A DNA stretch of 64,000 nucleotides, from contig JBAOIH010000010.1 in assembly GCA_037045645.1 (NCBI GenBank), positions 1 to 64,000 of the forward strand, given 5' to 3'. Below are positions 9,540 to 17,571 of this stretch, piece by piece (within the stretch, counting starts at the first letter, position 1; every line of letters begins with the position of its first letter). Source of the DNA: Nocardioides sp. (lineage in GTDB: Bacteria; Actinomycetota; Actinomycetes; Propionibacteriales; Nocardioidaceae). The notes beneath the pieces are model-generated. The model ran no database searches, was not told where the DNA came from, and saw only the letters and a list, made by a program, of their open reading frames with translations. The translations under genes and the position numbers were made by a program.

Positions 9540-10121
9540 ATGGGTGATCCCGCTCGTGACCGAGTCCTGTCGGCGTTCAGCACGAAGGCATGCGCCGTGT
9601 TTCGCGTCCTGAAACGACGCCCGTCCGCGCGGATCGGCGCTGGTCTGGCAGCCACGTCGACGCAGTTGCCGTACTCACGCACAGACGCTGGTGACTGCGT
9701 CGTTGAGGCTTTCCCGGGGATCCTCATCACCAACGACGGCAACAACCTGGCCGGGCCGATCTTGGTGGACACCCACTTCAGCAGCCTGACCCCCTCGGGC
9801 GCGGAGGTCGGCACGTACAACATCTGGAACTGCGTACGCCGCAAGACGCCGTCGTGCTCAGCGACGGACTCCTATGCGGTGCACGACGCGCACTTCGGGG
9901 GAAGCGGCGGTTGCAACACGTCCCGGAAGACGAAGCTGAGTCTCGACGCACTGTCGTCGGGAGAGGCGTTCGGATTGCAGTACGACGTGACAGGCGACAC
10001 CGACGTGAGGTGCACCGCAACGCTGACCATCAGGTCAGGGGGGATCCAGCGCGGGAAGTGGTCCATGTCCTTGGTGTCCGAGGGCGGCGCGACCACGATC
10101 TCGCACCTGAAGCCGTGCTGA
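9540..10121 (+). CDS. Hypothetical cysteine-containing protein, start uncertain
   Basis: The open frame codes for 193 residues if read from the ATG at 9540. Third-position G+C is strongly coding-like from about 9680 onward and weaker before that, so the true start may be internal or the 5' part may be damaged. The supported part has eight cysteines or so, Thr/Ser/Gly-rich beta-like composition and no recognised domain; it looks like a secreted domain, but no signal peptide is visible in this frame. No convincing ribosome binding site precedes 9540. The gene ends 5 bases from the stop of the converging PBP gene. Confidence 0.5.
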   Translation: MGDPARDRVLSAFSTKACAVFRVLKRRPSARIGAGLAATSTQLPYSRTDAGDCVVEAFPGILITNDGNNLAGPILVDTHFSSLTPSGAEVGTYNIWNCVRRKTPSCSATDSYAVHDAHFGGSGGCNTSRKTKLSLDALSSGEAFGLQYDVTGDTDVRCTATLTIRSGGIQRGKWSMSLVSEGGATTISHLKPC

Positions 10122-10126
10122 CCGAC

Positions 10127-12013
10127 TCACCTCGACCGGAGGAACTCCTCCAGCACCGGTCCGGCCGTACGCGATCCTGACGCGCCCTCGTCGACGAACA
10201 CGGCAACCGCGAGATCACCCTGAGCCGCCACCATCCAGGCGTGGGTCAGGCGCTTGCCTTCTCGGTCGAACTCGGCCGTGCCGGTCTTGGCGATCACGGG
10301 TTTCCCGGGGACATCGAGGAAACCTGAGCCGCTGCCGTCGGTGACGACGCCGCGCAACATCTCTCTCAGGGTTCCCGCCTCTTTGGATGTCAGCGGCGTC
10401 GTCTCCTCGGGCACCTCCACCGGCACGGTGGTGACGATCTGGGGCACCACGGTCTTGCCGGCGACAACACTGGCCAGCACGGTCGCCATTGCCATCGGCG
10501 AGGCCAGCACCGCCCCCTGCCCGATCAGGTCGGCAGCCGCCTCGGTCTTGCTCTCAGGCGTGGGAATCTGGCCGAAGTACGCCGGGGCACCGAGGTCGTG
10601 GTCGATGCCGAAGCCGAGGGAGGCGGCGGCTGCTTCGAGGTCGGACTTGCCCAGCGATCCGCGGGCATTGAGGAAGGCGGTGTTGCACGACTGCGCGAGG
10701 GCCGTACGCAGGGGAATCCGCCCCAGGAAAGCGCTCGGATAGTCCGAATAGTTGCCGAACGTCTTGCCGTCGACGACGGTGGTCGGCGAGCACTCCAGGC
10801 TGTCGTCGGGCGTGATCCCGGCTCGCAGCAACGCCAGGGACGACACGATCTTGAAGGTCGAGCCGGGGGCGGCTTGGCCGTACGTCGCGATGTTCACGCC
10901 GTTGGCGCCCGGCCCGCTGGCGGCGGCGAGGACGGCCCCGTCGGAGGGCCGGATCGCGACCAGCGCGGCGGCGGGTTCGAGGTCGGCAAGGGCACTCTCG
11001 GCGGCGAACTGCATGTTCTCGTCGAGCGAGGTCTTGAGAGCCGCCCCATCCTGGGCATCCACCCGGAACACCTCACGCCGGTCGCTGTCCGTGGTGACCG
11101 CGTCGACCGTGACCCCGTCGGAGCCGGCCAACTGTTCGTCGTAGCGCGCCGAGAGTCCCGAGATCCCCGCGACATCCCCGACGCTCCAACGCCCCGGCTC
11201 CTCGGCGATCATCTCGGCCGTCACCGGCCCGACGCGCCCGAGAATCGGCCGCGCGAAATCGGCGGTGGGGCCGAGCACTGCGTCGGCCCGGATCGTGCGG
11301 GCTCCGCGAATGTCACCCACTCCCCTGACCTGGGTGGGAACATCGTCGGCGCGATAGACGATCGCCTCGACGAACGCCTTGTCACCTGCCGTCCGCACCG
11401 CCTTGACGTACGGCCTGGGCTTGATGCCGACCAATTCGGCCAGTTTCCGCGCTGAGTCCGCAGCGGACTCAAAGGGGACCATCGAGCGATCGACCCCCAC
11501 GCGTACGACCGGCCGCAGCGTCACCAGGGGCACATCGCGCTGCCCGGTGATCGGGCCGCGCTGGGCGGCGATGGTCTGCCGGTCGAGGACTTCGCTCTCG
11601 CTGAGCGACGGCTCAACGAGTTCGCGGCTCCAGGACGCCTGCCAGGTCTGGTTTCTGAGCACCAGGTCGGTCGTGGTGTCGTACGTCCACTCGCGGTTGC
11701 CCAAGTCCCACGACCACCTCAACGTGACGGGGGCGGTCGCCTTGTCCTGCTCTTCGACCGGTGTACCCACCTCGGCGGTCACGGTGCGCGCGACGCCGTC
11801 CATGTGCTCCACGGTGGTGCCCAACTGCTGGGTGGGATCTGCCTCGGTCGAGTCCCACTCGAGGCTGCTCAGATCGCCGTCCGCCAGCCCGGCCGCCAGC
11901 GCGAGCGCGGCCGGTTCGGGTGAGGGCAGGTCGGGTTCGTTCTTGAGCACGTCGCAGCCCGCGGTAGCGAGCAGCAGCGTGGTCGCGGCGAGGAGGGCGT
12001 ACGGCGGGCGCAT
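10127..12013 (-). CDS. Penicillin-binding transpeptidase, lipoprotein, with MecA-type N-terminal domain
   Basis: The 628-residue protein begins with a lipoprotein signal whose lipobox LATAGC gives Cys20 as the lipidated residue, so it acts at the outer face of the membrane. An NTF2-like/MecA_N-type region is followed by the dimerisation region and a transpeptidase domain with all three active-site motifs: STFK (385-388, nucleophile Ser385), SCN (442-444) and KTGT (576-579). It should cross-link peptidoglycan. The ATG at 12013 is preferred to a TTG three codons upstream because it places the signal peptide cleanly. It converges on the small gene at 9540. Resemblance to low-affinity PBPs is suggestive but not proof of beta-lactam tolerance. 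Confidence 0.88.
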   Translation of the reverse strand: MRPPYALLAATTLLLATAGCDVLKNEPDLPSPEPAALALAAGLADGDLSSLEWDSTEADPTQQLGTTVEHMDGVARTVTAEVGTPVEEQDKATAPVTLRWSWDLGNREWTYDTTTDLVLRNQTWQASWSRELVEPSLSESEVLDRQTIAAQRGPITGQRDVPLVTLRPVVRVGVDRSMVPFESAADSARKLAELVGIKPRPYVKAVRTAGDKAFVEAIVYRADDVPTQVRGVGDIRGARTIRADAVLGPTADFARPILGRVGPVTAEMIAEEPGRWSVGDVAGISGLSARYDEQLAGSDGVTVDAVTTDSDRREVFRVDAQDGAALKTSLDENMQFAAESALADLEPAAALVAIRPSDGAVLAAASGPGANGVNIATYGQAAPGSTFKIVSSLALLRAGITPDDSLECSPTTVVDGKTFGNYSDYPSAFLGRIPLRTALAQSCNTAFLNARGSLGKSDLEAAAASLGFGIDHDLGAPAYFGQIPTPESKTEAAADLIGQGAVLASPMAMATVLASVVAGKTVVPQIVTTVPVEVPEETTPLTSKEAGTLREMLRGVVTDGSGSGFLDVPGKPVIAKTGTAEFDREGKRLTHAWMVAAQGDLAVAVFVDEGASGSRTAGPVLEEFLRSR

Positions 12014-12036
12014 CGCCTGCAACCTACTGCCCTACC

Positions 12037-12255
12037 GGTGGTTGAGCGGCTCAGCCCCACCGGTGGTTGAGGAGGACAGCCTCGCCGGTGGTTGAGGAGG
12101 GCGCAGCCCGTCTCGAAACCACGCACCGGCGGTTGAGGAGGCCAGCCGCACCGGTGGTTGAGGAGGGCGCAGCCCGTCTCGAAACCACGCACCGGCGGTT
12201 GAGGAGGCCAGCCGCACCGGTGGTTGAGGAGGGCGAAGCCCGTCTCGAAACCACG
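12037..12255. repeat. Cluster of palindromic GTGGTTGAGGAG...CTCGAAACCAC elements
   Basis: Seven copies of GG(T/C)GGTTGAG start near 12037, 12062, 12087, 12128, 12153, 12194 and 12219. Three of them extend through GGGCGCAGCCCG or GGGCGAAGCCCG to CGTCTCGAAACCAC. The ends GTGGTT/AACCAC and the inner GGGC/GCCC are inverted repeats, so each full copy can fold into a hairpin. A 66-base block is tandemly duplicated (12124-12189 and 12190-12255). The cluster fills the gap between the PBP start and the DUF5709 stop. Confidence 0.9.
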
Positions 12256-12259
12256 CCCG

Positions 12260-12658
12260 TCAGAAGTCCTCGATCACGTGCATCGCGGCCTCCTCGGCCG
12301 ACGCTCCCGCGCCATCGATGCCCACGTCGTTGACGAACCTGTCATCGGAGTCGTCGCTGGCGACCAGCCGACCCGAGCGTTGATCCCCGACCTGATCGTC
12401 GTCGAGTTCGTCCTCACTCCAGTCGTCGGCGTCGGGGTCCCACTCGGGCTCCTCCTGCTTGAGCCGCATGTCGAGCGTTTCGCCCGCGCGTTCCTCGGCG
12501 GGTGTGTTGCCGTACCCCTCCGCTACCGACCAACGATCAGGCGGGATGATCCCCTCGTCCAGCACATCACGTACGCCGTGGTGATCCAGGCTGTCCTCAG
12601 GCTGGAGCTGGTCGTCATCGTCGACGCTGTAGTCGCCGTATTCCTCGCGTTCGGTCAT
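12260..12658 (-). CDS. DUF5709 family acidic protein
   Basis: The 132-residue, strongly acidic protein begins at an ATG preceded by GGAGG. Family hallmarks are YSVDDDDQLQPEDSL, VLDEGI.PPDR, the middle GETLDMRLKQEEPE, and the C-terminal block DVGIDGAGASAEEAAMHVI. DUF5709 proteins are small, soluble actinobacterial proteins of unknown function. The frame is open further upstream through the 51-base repeats, but nothing there looks coding. It lies between two repeat clusters and has no operon partner. Confidence 0.85.
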   Translation of the reverse strand: MTEREEYGDYSVDDDDQLQPEDSLDHHGVRDVLDEGIIPPDRWSVAEGYGNTPAEERAGETLDMRLKQEEPEWDPDADDWSEDELDDDQVGDQRSGRLVASDDSDDRFVNDVGIDGAGASAEEAAMHVIEDF

Positions 12659-12751
12659 CGGACACCTCCGGGGTCTGGTGACACCCATCTTGCTCCTGAT
12701 CGAGCGGTGATGGGCGGTGACTTTTGATACAACGCGACCAACGCGACCGAT

Positions 12752-12891
12752 CGGACGGTCGTCCGAACAGGCTCGCCCCCAGGCCGGATCGACGGGCTTC
12801 TTCGGACGGTCGTCCGAACAGGCTCGGCCCCAGGCCGGATCGACGGGCTTCTTCGGACGGTCGTCCGAACAGGCTCGGCCCCAGGCCGGAT
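12752..12891. repeat. Three tandem 51-bp repeats with inverted repeats, directly after argG
   Basis: Units start at 12752, 12803 and 12854, exactly 51 bases apart and nearly identical. Each contains the inverted repeat CGGACG-GT-CGTCCG, extended to TTCGGACG/CGTCCGAA in units two and three, plus GGCC...GGCC. Unit three ends at the argG stop codon in the restored frame, so the array reads as a triplicated 3' end or hairpin region of argG. It could serve as a reiterated terminator of argG or as operators for the DUF5709 gene; the position favours the first. Confidence 0.85.
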
Positions 12892-14325
12892 CAGTCCGCG
12901 CCGAAGTCGAAGCTCGCCCGGTCAACCAGGCTGTCGTCGGCGTCCTTCGCGGCCTGCGGGTTGTCGGCGATCACGTCGGCACCACCACGCTCCAGTGCGC
13001 CGAGGAGTACGCCGTTCTCCACCAGCACCTGGCCCTCGTTGAGTGGCTGGGAGGCGTACGACTCGAAGCTTCGCGCGCGAGTCCGCGATGTCGAGGTTGC
13101 GCATCGTCAATTGCCCGATCCGGTCGGTCGGCCCGAAGGCCGCGTCCTCCGTACGCTCCATCGAAAGCTTGTCGGGGTGATAGCTGAAGCCCTCGCCACT
13201 GGTCGACACGATCGTGTAGTCCCAGCCGCGCCGCAGCCGCAGCGTGACCTCGCCGGTGACCAGGGAGGCGACCCAGCGCACGATCGACTCGCGCAGCATC
13301 AGCGCCTGCGGGTCGAGCCAGCGACCTTCGTAGAGCAACCGACCGAGACGACGGCCCTCCGAGTGGTAGGTCGCGATGGTGTCCTCGTTGTGGATCGCGT
13401 TGAGCAGCCGCTCGTACGTGATGTGCAGCAGCGCCATGCCCGGGGCCTCGTAGATGCCGCGGCTCTTGGCCTCGATGATCCGGTTCTCGATCTGGTCGCT
13501 CATGCCGAGACCGTGGCGACCGCCGATGGTGTTGGCCTCGTGGACCAAAGCAACCGCGTCGTCGTACGTCCTCCCGTTGATCGCGACCGGCCGACCCTTG
13601 TGGAAGCGGATGGTGACGTCCTCGGCGTCGATCTTCACGCTGTCGTCCCAATACTTCACGCCCATGATCGGCGTCACCGTCTCCAGCGAGACGTCGAGGT
13701 GCTCCAGAGTTTTCGCCTCGTGGGTGGCGCCCCAGATGTTGGCGTCGGTGGAGTACGCCTTCTCCTGGCTGTCGCGGTAAGGCAGGTTGCGGTCGGTGAG
13801 CCATTGGCTCATCTCGTGACGACCGCCGAGTTCGGTGACGAAATCCGCGTCTAGCCAAGGCTTGTAGATCCGCAAGGACGGGTTCGCGAGCAGGCCGTAC
13901 CGATAGAACCGTTCGATGTCGTTGCCCTTGAAGGTCGAGCCGTCGCCCCAGATGTCAACGCCGTCCTCGTGCATGGCGCGTACGAGCAGCGTGCCGGTCA
14001 CCGCGCGACCCAGCGGGGTGGTGTTGAAGTACGGACGCCCGCCGCTGCGGATGTGGAAAGCGCCGCAGGCGAGTGCGGCGAGACCCTCCTCGACCAGGGC
14101 CGCCTTGCAGTCGACGGCGCGTGAAATCTCGGCGCCGTACGCCATCGCGCGGCTGGGGACTCCCTCGATGTCGGGCTCGTCGTACTGCCCGATGTCGGCG
14201 GTGTAGGTGCACGGGATCGCGCCCTTCTCGCGCATCCAGGCGACCGCCACGGAGGTGTCGAGGCCGCCAGAGAATGCGATGCCGACCCGTTCACCGACGG
14301 GCAGCGAGGTGAGTACCTTGGACAT
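12891..14325 (-). CDS. argG: Argininosuccinate synthase, broken by one extra base near the 3' end
   Basis: ArgG joins citrulline and aspartate with ATP in arginine synthesis. The protein is of the long (E. coli-like) type: the ATP loop AFSGGLDTS, then DIWGDGSTFKGNDIERFY and FGPTDRIGQLTMRNLDIADSRAKL are present. Right after AKL (about 13065-13067) the frame shifts. The direct frame runs on with an Arg-rich, unrelated tail to 12922, whereas removing one base continues as ESYASQPLNEGQ...SFDFGAD and stops at 12891, exactly as the family ends, giving 477 residues. A single-base insertion, genuine or a sequencing error, is the simplest explanation. The start is the ATG at 14325; a palindrome (14346-14361) lies upstream. 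Confidence 0.9.
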
Positions 14326-14345
14326 GCGGATAACTATACGGTCGA

Positions 14346-14361
14346 GTGCATAGTCATGCAC
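14346..14361. promoter_or_regulatory. Inverted repeat upstream of argG, possible ArgR site
   Basis: GTGCAT-AGTC-ATGCAC is a perfect 6-base inverted repeat 20 bases upstream of the argG start. The TGCAT half-sites are compatible with an arginine repressor (ARG) box, but the match to that consensus is partial, so the assignment is an inference. Confidence 0.4.
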
Positions 14362-14424
14362 AAATCGGTCGGCTGAAAGATTTTTCGATTCTCGGGAATG
14401 GACTCCGGTGTGCCATGGTTCATG

Positions 14425-14446
14425 GGTAGTAGAAACTTTAACTACC
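14425..14446. promoter_or_regulatory. Inverted repeat upstream of yceI, MarR-type operator candidate
   Basis: GGTAGT-AGAAACTTTA-ACTACC forms a 6-base inverted repeat ending 18 bases before the yceI start and 4 bases before its AAAGGAG ribosome binding site. The pattern TAGT-GAAACTTT-ACTA resembles MarR-family operators found in front of yceI genes in actinobacteria. No MarR gene is in this window. Confidence 0.45.
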
Positions 14447-14464
14447 TTCCAAAGGAGCACCACC

Positions 14465-14999
14465 ATGAGCAACCTCACCGGCGACTACACCATCGACGCT
14501 TCGCACACGCGCCTCGGCTTCTCCGCCCGGCACGCGATGGTCACCAAGGTGCGCGGCAACTTCGAGTCCTTCGAGGGCACCGCCCACATCTCCGAGGAGA
14601 ACCCGGCCGACTCGTGGGTCAAGCTCGACGATCGACGTCTCCTCGATCTCGACCGGCAACGGCGACCGCGACGGCCACCTCAAGTCGGCCGACTTCTTCG
14701 ACGTCGAGACCTACCCGACCTGGACCTTCAACTCGACCTCCGTCTCGCGCGACGGTGACGACTGGGAGATCACCGGCGACCTGACCATCAAGGACGTCAC
14801 CAAGCCGATCACGACCGAGTTCGAGTCGACCGGCACCGCCGTGGACCCGTTCGGCAACCACCGCGCCGGGTTCGAGGGTGACACCACCATCAACCGCAAG
14901 GACTGGGGCCTGACCTGGAACGCCGCTCTCGAGGCCGGCGGCGTGCTGGTGAGCGACAAGGTCAAGCTGGAGTTTGATATCAGCGCGATCAAGGGCTGA
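14465..14999 (+). CDS. YceI family lipocalin-like protein, broken by one extra base
   Basis: YceI proteins are small lipocalin-fold, isoprenoid-binding proteins, cytosolic or periplasmic. The ATG at 14465 has AAAGGAG at 14451-14457. The N-terminal part, GDYTIDASHTRLGFSARHAM through SFEGTAHI, is a standard YceI start. At 14627 (CTCGACGATC) one extra G shifts the frame. Removing it restores LTIDVSSISTGNGDRDGHL, then FFDVETYPTWTF and the end KVKLEFDISAIKG, for 177 residues, the usual family length. Without the repair the frame ends at 14758 with an Arg-rich tail. The gene converges on the 15177 gene across a clear terminator. Confidence 0.85.
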
Positions 15000-15105
15000 G
15001 GCGGAGGTGGGGCCGAGCGTGAGCGAGGTCCCGTCGGAGCCGAAGACCGCAGGGTCGCGCTGTTTCAAGACAGCGCGATCAAGGGCTGAGGCGGAGGTGG
15101 GGCCG
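14981..15105. repeat. 35-bp direct repeat of the yceI 3' end
   Basis: The 35 bases at 14981-15015, which contain the last codons and stop of yceI, recur unchanged at 15071-15105, 90 bases downstream. The second copy is non-coding. A shorter CGCAGGGTCG word also occurs twice between and after the copies. Confidence 0.9.
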
Positions 15106-15130
15106 CAGGGTCGTAGTTCCGGGCCTGACG

Positions 15131-15163
15131 AGGGGGCTGGCCGAGAGTTTCGGCCAACCCCCT
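15131..15163. terminator. Bidirectional hairpin terminator between yceI and the 15177 gene
   Basis: AGGGGG-C-TGGCCGA (15131-15144), a 5-base loop, then TCGGCCA-A-CCCCCT (15150-15163) form a 13-base-pair stem with one C/A mismatch. It lies between convergent genes. There is no U-tract, as is common in high-GC actinobacteria. Confidence 0.75.
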
Positions 15164-15176
15164 CTCCGTGAGTGCA

Positions 15177-15803
15177 CTAGAGAACCTCGTCGGCGCTCAC
15201 CAGTCGATCAGGCTCCCAGGTGACCGTGGACACCACGGCATCCATGAGGGAGAGCATCGCCTCCGTCGCGACCTCCCACAGCACCGGCGCAGAGAACGAC
15301 AACACAGCGGTGGCGCTACTGCCCTCGCAGACCAACCAATAGTCGACGTGAAGCACATCGGTCGCCCCGAGTTCCTCAGTTGCGGGGCTTCGTACGCGCA
15401 TCGCCCGCGCCACCCCAAGGTGCTCGCCCTCGGCCCAGGCGCTGACGACTGAACCGTCGGCGCGCAAGAACTCGCCCAGCGACTCGGCACTCGCGAGCCC
15501 ACTCGACAGCGACGACAGCCTCATGGGCATTTCTGGCAGATAGACGGCGAGCGTCAGCGGGATCGGCAATCCCGGCACAATCTCCAGCGCCAGATGGAAG
15601 GCGACCGCTCCTGCGTTGGCCGCCTGTTCGGCCGCGCTCGCGGTCGTTGCGAGCATTTCGGCTCGCACCTGCGCAAACTGATCCCCCGGCATGGCGGATT
15701 TCGTCAGGGAGCGGATCGACTGCCGCACGGTCTCCGGGGTACGCAGATCCACCCGCCACCACTTGCCCGGCAGCACGAAGGTCGGGGTCTGCACTGCGGT
15801 CAT
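15177..15803 (-). CDS. Hypothetical protein, last gene of the secretion operon
   Basis: This 208-residue soluble protein starts at an ATG that overlaps the stop of the preceding gene (TGATG). No known domain is evident. It shares an outline with the gene just upstream: similar size and a C-terminal block of the form (Y/A)(W/L)V...G......LSFSAP followed by an amphipathic helix, ending in a Val-rich strand. The two are therefore probably distant paralogues. The position after WXG100 and LXG-like genes suggests an accessory or chaperone role comparable to EspG-type proteins, but nothing in the sequence proves it. Confidence 0.7.
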   Translation of the reverse strand: MTAVQTPTFVLPGKWWRVDLRTPETVRQSIRSLTKSAMPGDQFAQVRAEMLATTASAAEQAANAGAVAFHLALEIVPGLPIPLTLAVYLPEMPMRLSSLSSGLASAESLGEFLRADGSVVSAWAEGEHLGVARAMRVRSPATEELGATDVLHVDYWLVCEGSSATAVLSFSAPVLWEVATEAMLSLMDAVVSTVTWEPDRLVSADEVL

Positions 15804-16375
15804 CAGACCACCTCCATTGAGTCGGCCAGGCCAAGACAGGTGGCGGCGATGTCCTCGAAGGCGGCCATATCCGACGTGCTCAGCTCCACCCGCAGAGTGA
15901 CCCCGAGCCGCCCGTGGACCACTAGGGCAGCGCAACGCTCGTAGAGCTTGGCGTACGTCGACTCCTCGGGGCTGGATCCGGTCAGTAGGTCTCGACAGGT
16001 GACTGCCGGGCTGCGTTTTGATGCCCGTACGTCCACGTCGCGAGCCAGCAATCTGGCGGGAAGTTTGGCCTCGCGCAGACGCTCGGCCGCGTCGTTCACG
16101 TCGATCAGCGGGCCAAGTTCGAGCCAACCCGCCGCGATCACCCGGTCCGCGATCGTGGGGTCTGGATCGAGGGCCGCCACATAAACCCGGTCGGTCCCGG
16201 GCGGGCGCATGGCCAAGAATCGCTCCAGGTCGGCACGCAGCCGAGGCAGGAACGAGGCGGGCCGTGCGCCGTCAGCGAGAACGTTGAGGAGCCAAGCCGA
16301 CGTGTCGCTGCCGGGCGGCAGTGAGTACCAGCCCTGCGGGGCTGTCCACTGGAAGTGCTGCTCTCCAGGCGTCAC
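15803..16375 (-). CDS. Hypothetical protein, distant paralogue of its neighbour
   Basis: The 190-residue protein begins with QHFQWTAPQGWYSLP. A GTG at 16375 is chosen because it overlaps the stop of the small upstream gene as GTGA, the junction used all along this operon. A GTG at 16399 has a GGAG at better spacing and is the alternative (198 residues). The C-terminal half (ALVVHGRLGVTLRVELSTSD) resembles the corresponding part of the 15177 gene. No enzyme motif or membrane segment is visible. The product is probably cytosolic and linked to the type VII-like system by context only. Confidence 0.65.
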   Translation of the reverse strand: MTPGEQHFQWTAPQGWYSLPPGSDTSAWLLNVLADGARPASFLPRLRADLERFLAMRPPGTDRVYVAALDPDPTIADRVIAAGWLELGPLIDVNDAAERLREAKLPARLLARDVDVRASKRSPAVTCRDLLTGSSPEESTYAKLYERCAALVVHGRLGVTLRVELSTSDMAAFEDIAATCLGLADSMEVV

Positions 16376-16548
16376 GCTGCCACCGACGTTCCCGCGCACA
16401 CAGAGGCTCCGATGGGTTGTCCAGAAGCGCCCTGGAAGTGCTTCTCGACGATCGAGTCAACGTTGACGTCCGAGTAGTCGGTGCCCACCGGGTCCACGTC
16501 GTGGGTCACGGCGTCGTCTGTCGACCACACTGTTTCAGGGTCAATCAT
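16372..16548 (-). CDS. Small 58-residue protein, candidate partner of the LXG-like effector
   Basis: An ATG at 16548, preceded by a weak AGGTCAGG, opens a 58-codon frame beginning MIDPETVWSTDDAVTHDVDP and ending in an Ala/Ser/Gly-rich tail. The N-terminal half is acidic. It sits 37 bases after the effector-like gene and overlaps the next gene by GTGA, so it fits the operon. Position right behind a possible toxin makes it an immunity candidate, though at 58 residues it is short for that. Its base composition is like the operon, unlike the low-GC effector tail. Function unknown. Confidence 0.5.
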   Translation of the reverse strand: MIDPETVWSTDDAVTHDVDPVGTDYSDVNVDSIVEKHFQGASGQPIGASVCAGTSVAA

Positions 16549-16585
16549 GCTGTCGACCTGACCTTTGATCCAAGCGGATGGAATT

Positions 16586-17569
16586 TCAGTTCAGCTCATC
16601 GACTACATAAAGCCCAAATCCCTTGCCTCCCTCTTTCCACAAAATGTGCCCATTCACAAAATCCGGCTTCGAGTACCGATAGGCGTCTCTAGCGTTCATT
16701 CCGCTCAAGAATGCTTTGGGCTTCTTGCGCAAGAACTTGATGACAGCCCCGATAACAAGAAATACGGCTGCTGCTACCGCCTCACCTAGCGAAATATCAC
16801 CAATCAGTAACTTCGTAATAGTTGTGACGATAGAGAGGAGCTTGACGGCCGTGCCCACACCAGCGACCACAAGACCAATGGCTTGAAGTCCGGGGACAAG
16901 CGCGACCACGATGCCAACGACCGTCAGGATGTCTCCCACCACCGACAGCACCTTGGTGATGGCTTCAAGCGCGGGCTGGAGGTACTTCTCCTTGAAGCCC
17001 TTGAAGTTGTCCATGAAGCTGTCCTTGATGCCCCGATCATTAGCCATCTTGATCCGTGACATCGCCTTGCGGGCGGCTTCCTCAACCTCGGCCTGCGCTG
17101 CGGCATACTCGCCATTAGCCCGGTCGTAGGCACCCTGCTGCTCCCCGAGCCTGGCCTTTGATCTATGCAGCGCCGCGTTGGCTTCGGCTCGTTCCTCAGG
17201 CGAGAGCAGTGGGTTCAAGGTGGTCGCCTTGGCCTCGGCGACATCTCGGGCAGCCCCGACGACGTCGGTAGCGCCTCGTGCCCCGATCGCCTGGCTGGCA
17301 CGCTGCTGTGCGTGATTGAGTGAAGTCGCGTACGTCGCGAGCGCCGACCCGGTCTCGTGGTACCGATCCCTCGACTTCTCCATGACCAAGGCCAGATCCG
17401 CAGCATTGTTGCGCAGCGCTTCCACAGCGTCGCTGCGATACTCCTGAGTGTTGGTCAGTTTGCGCAATGTCGCGGCGGCTTCCTGCATTCGGTCCGCAAA
17501 CTTCAGCATGCGCTGCGCTTCACTCGCGACCAACTGCGGGTCGCCCGGCAACGGAGTCAACTCAAACAT
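16586..17569 (-). CDS. LXG/WXG-like type VII effector candidate with hydrophobic, low-GC C-terminus
   Basis: The 327-residue protein starts at an ATG with AAAGGA upstream. Residues 1-200 are predicted long helices and coiled coil (MFELTPLPGDPQLVASEAQRM, then Ala/Glu-rich helices), as in the N-terminal targeting domains of LXG and ESX-associated proteins. Residues about 225-300 are strongly hydrophobic, with two or three membrane-like segments. A final 40-residue tail (GMNARDAYRYSKPD...) follows. DNA from about 16580 to 16830 is clearly poorer in G+C than its surroundings, a common sign of an exchanged toxin tip. Its place after two WXG100-like genes supports a secreted substrate. The toxic activity, if any, is unknown; a pore-forming role is conceivable. 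Confidence 0.7.
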   Translation of the reverse strand: MFELTPLPGDPQLVASEAQRMLKFADRMQEAAATLRKLTNTQEYRSDAVEALRNNAADLALVMEKSRDRYHETGSALATYATSLNHAQQRASQAIGARGATDVVGAARDVAEAKATTLNPLLSPEERAEANAALHRSKARLGEQQGAYDRANGEYAAAQAEVEEAARKAMSRIKMANDRGIKDSFMDNFKGFKEKYLQPALEAITKVLSVVGDILTVVGIVVALVPGLQAIGLVVAGVGTAVKLLSIVTTITKLLIGDISLGEAVAAAVFLVIGAVIKFLRKKPKAFLSGMNARDAYRYSKPDFVNGHILWKEGGKGFGLYVVDELN

Positions 17570-17571
17570 CT

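Noticed and set aside
12659..12925. Upstream extension of the DUF5709 gene through the 51-base repeats
   Set aside because: The ATG at 12658 has a good GGAGG and the homology begins there; the extension merely translates the repeats.
12922..13064. The Arg-rich end of argG in the uncorrected frame as a novel C-terminal domain
   Set aside because: The alternative frame matches the conserved family ending residue for residue, so the tail is a frameshift product.
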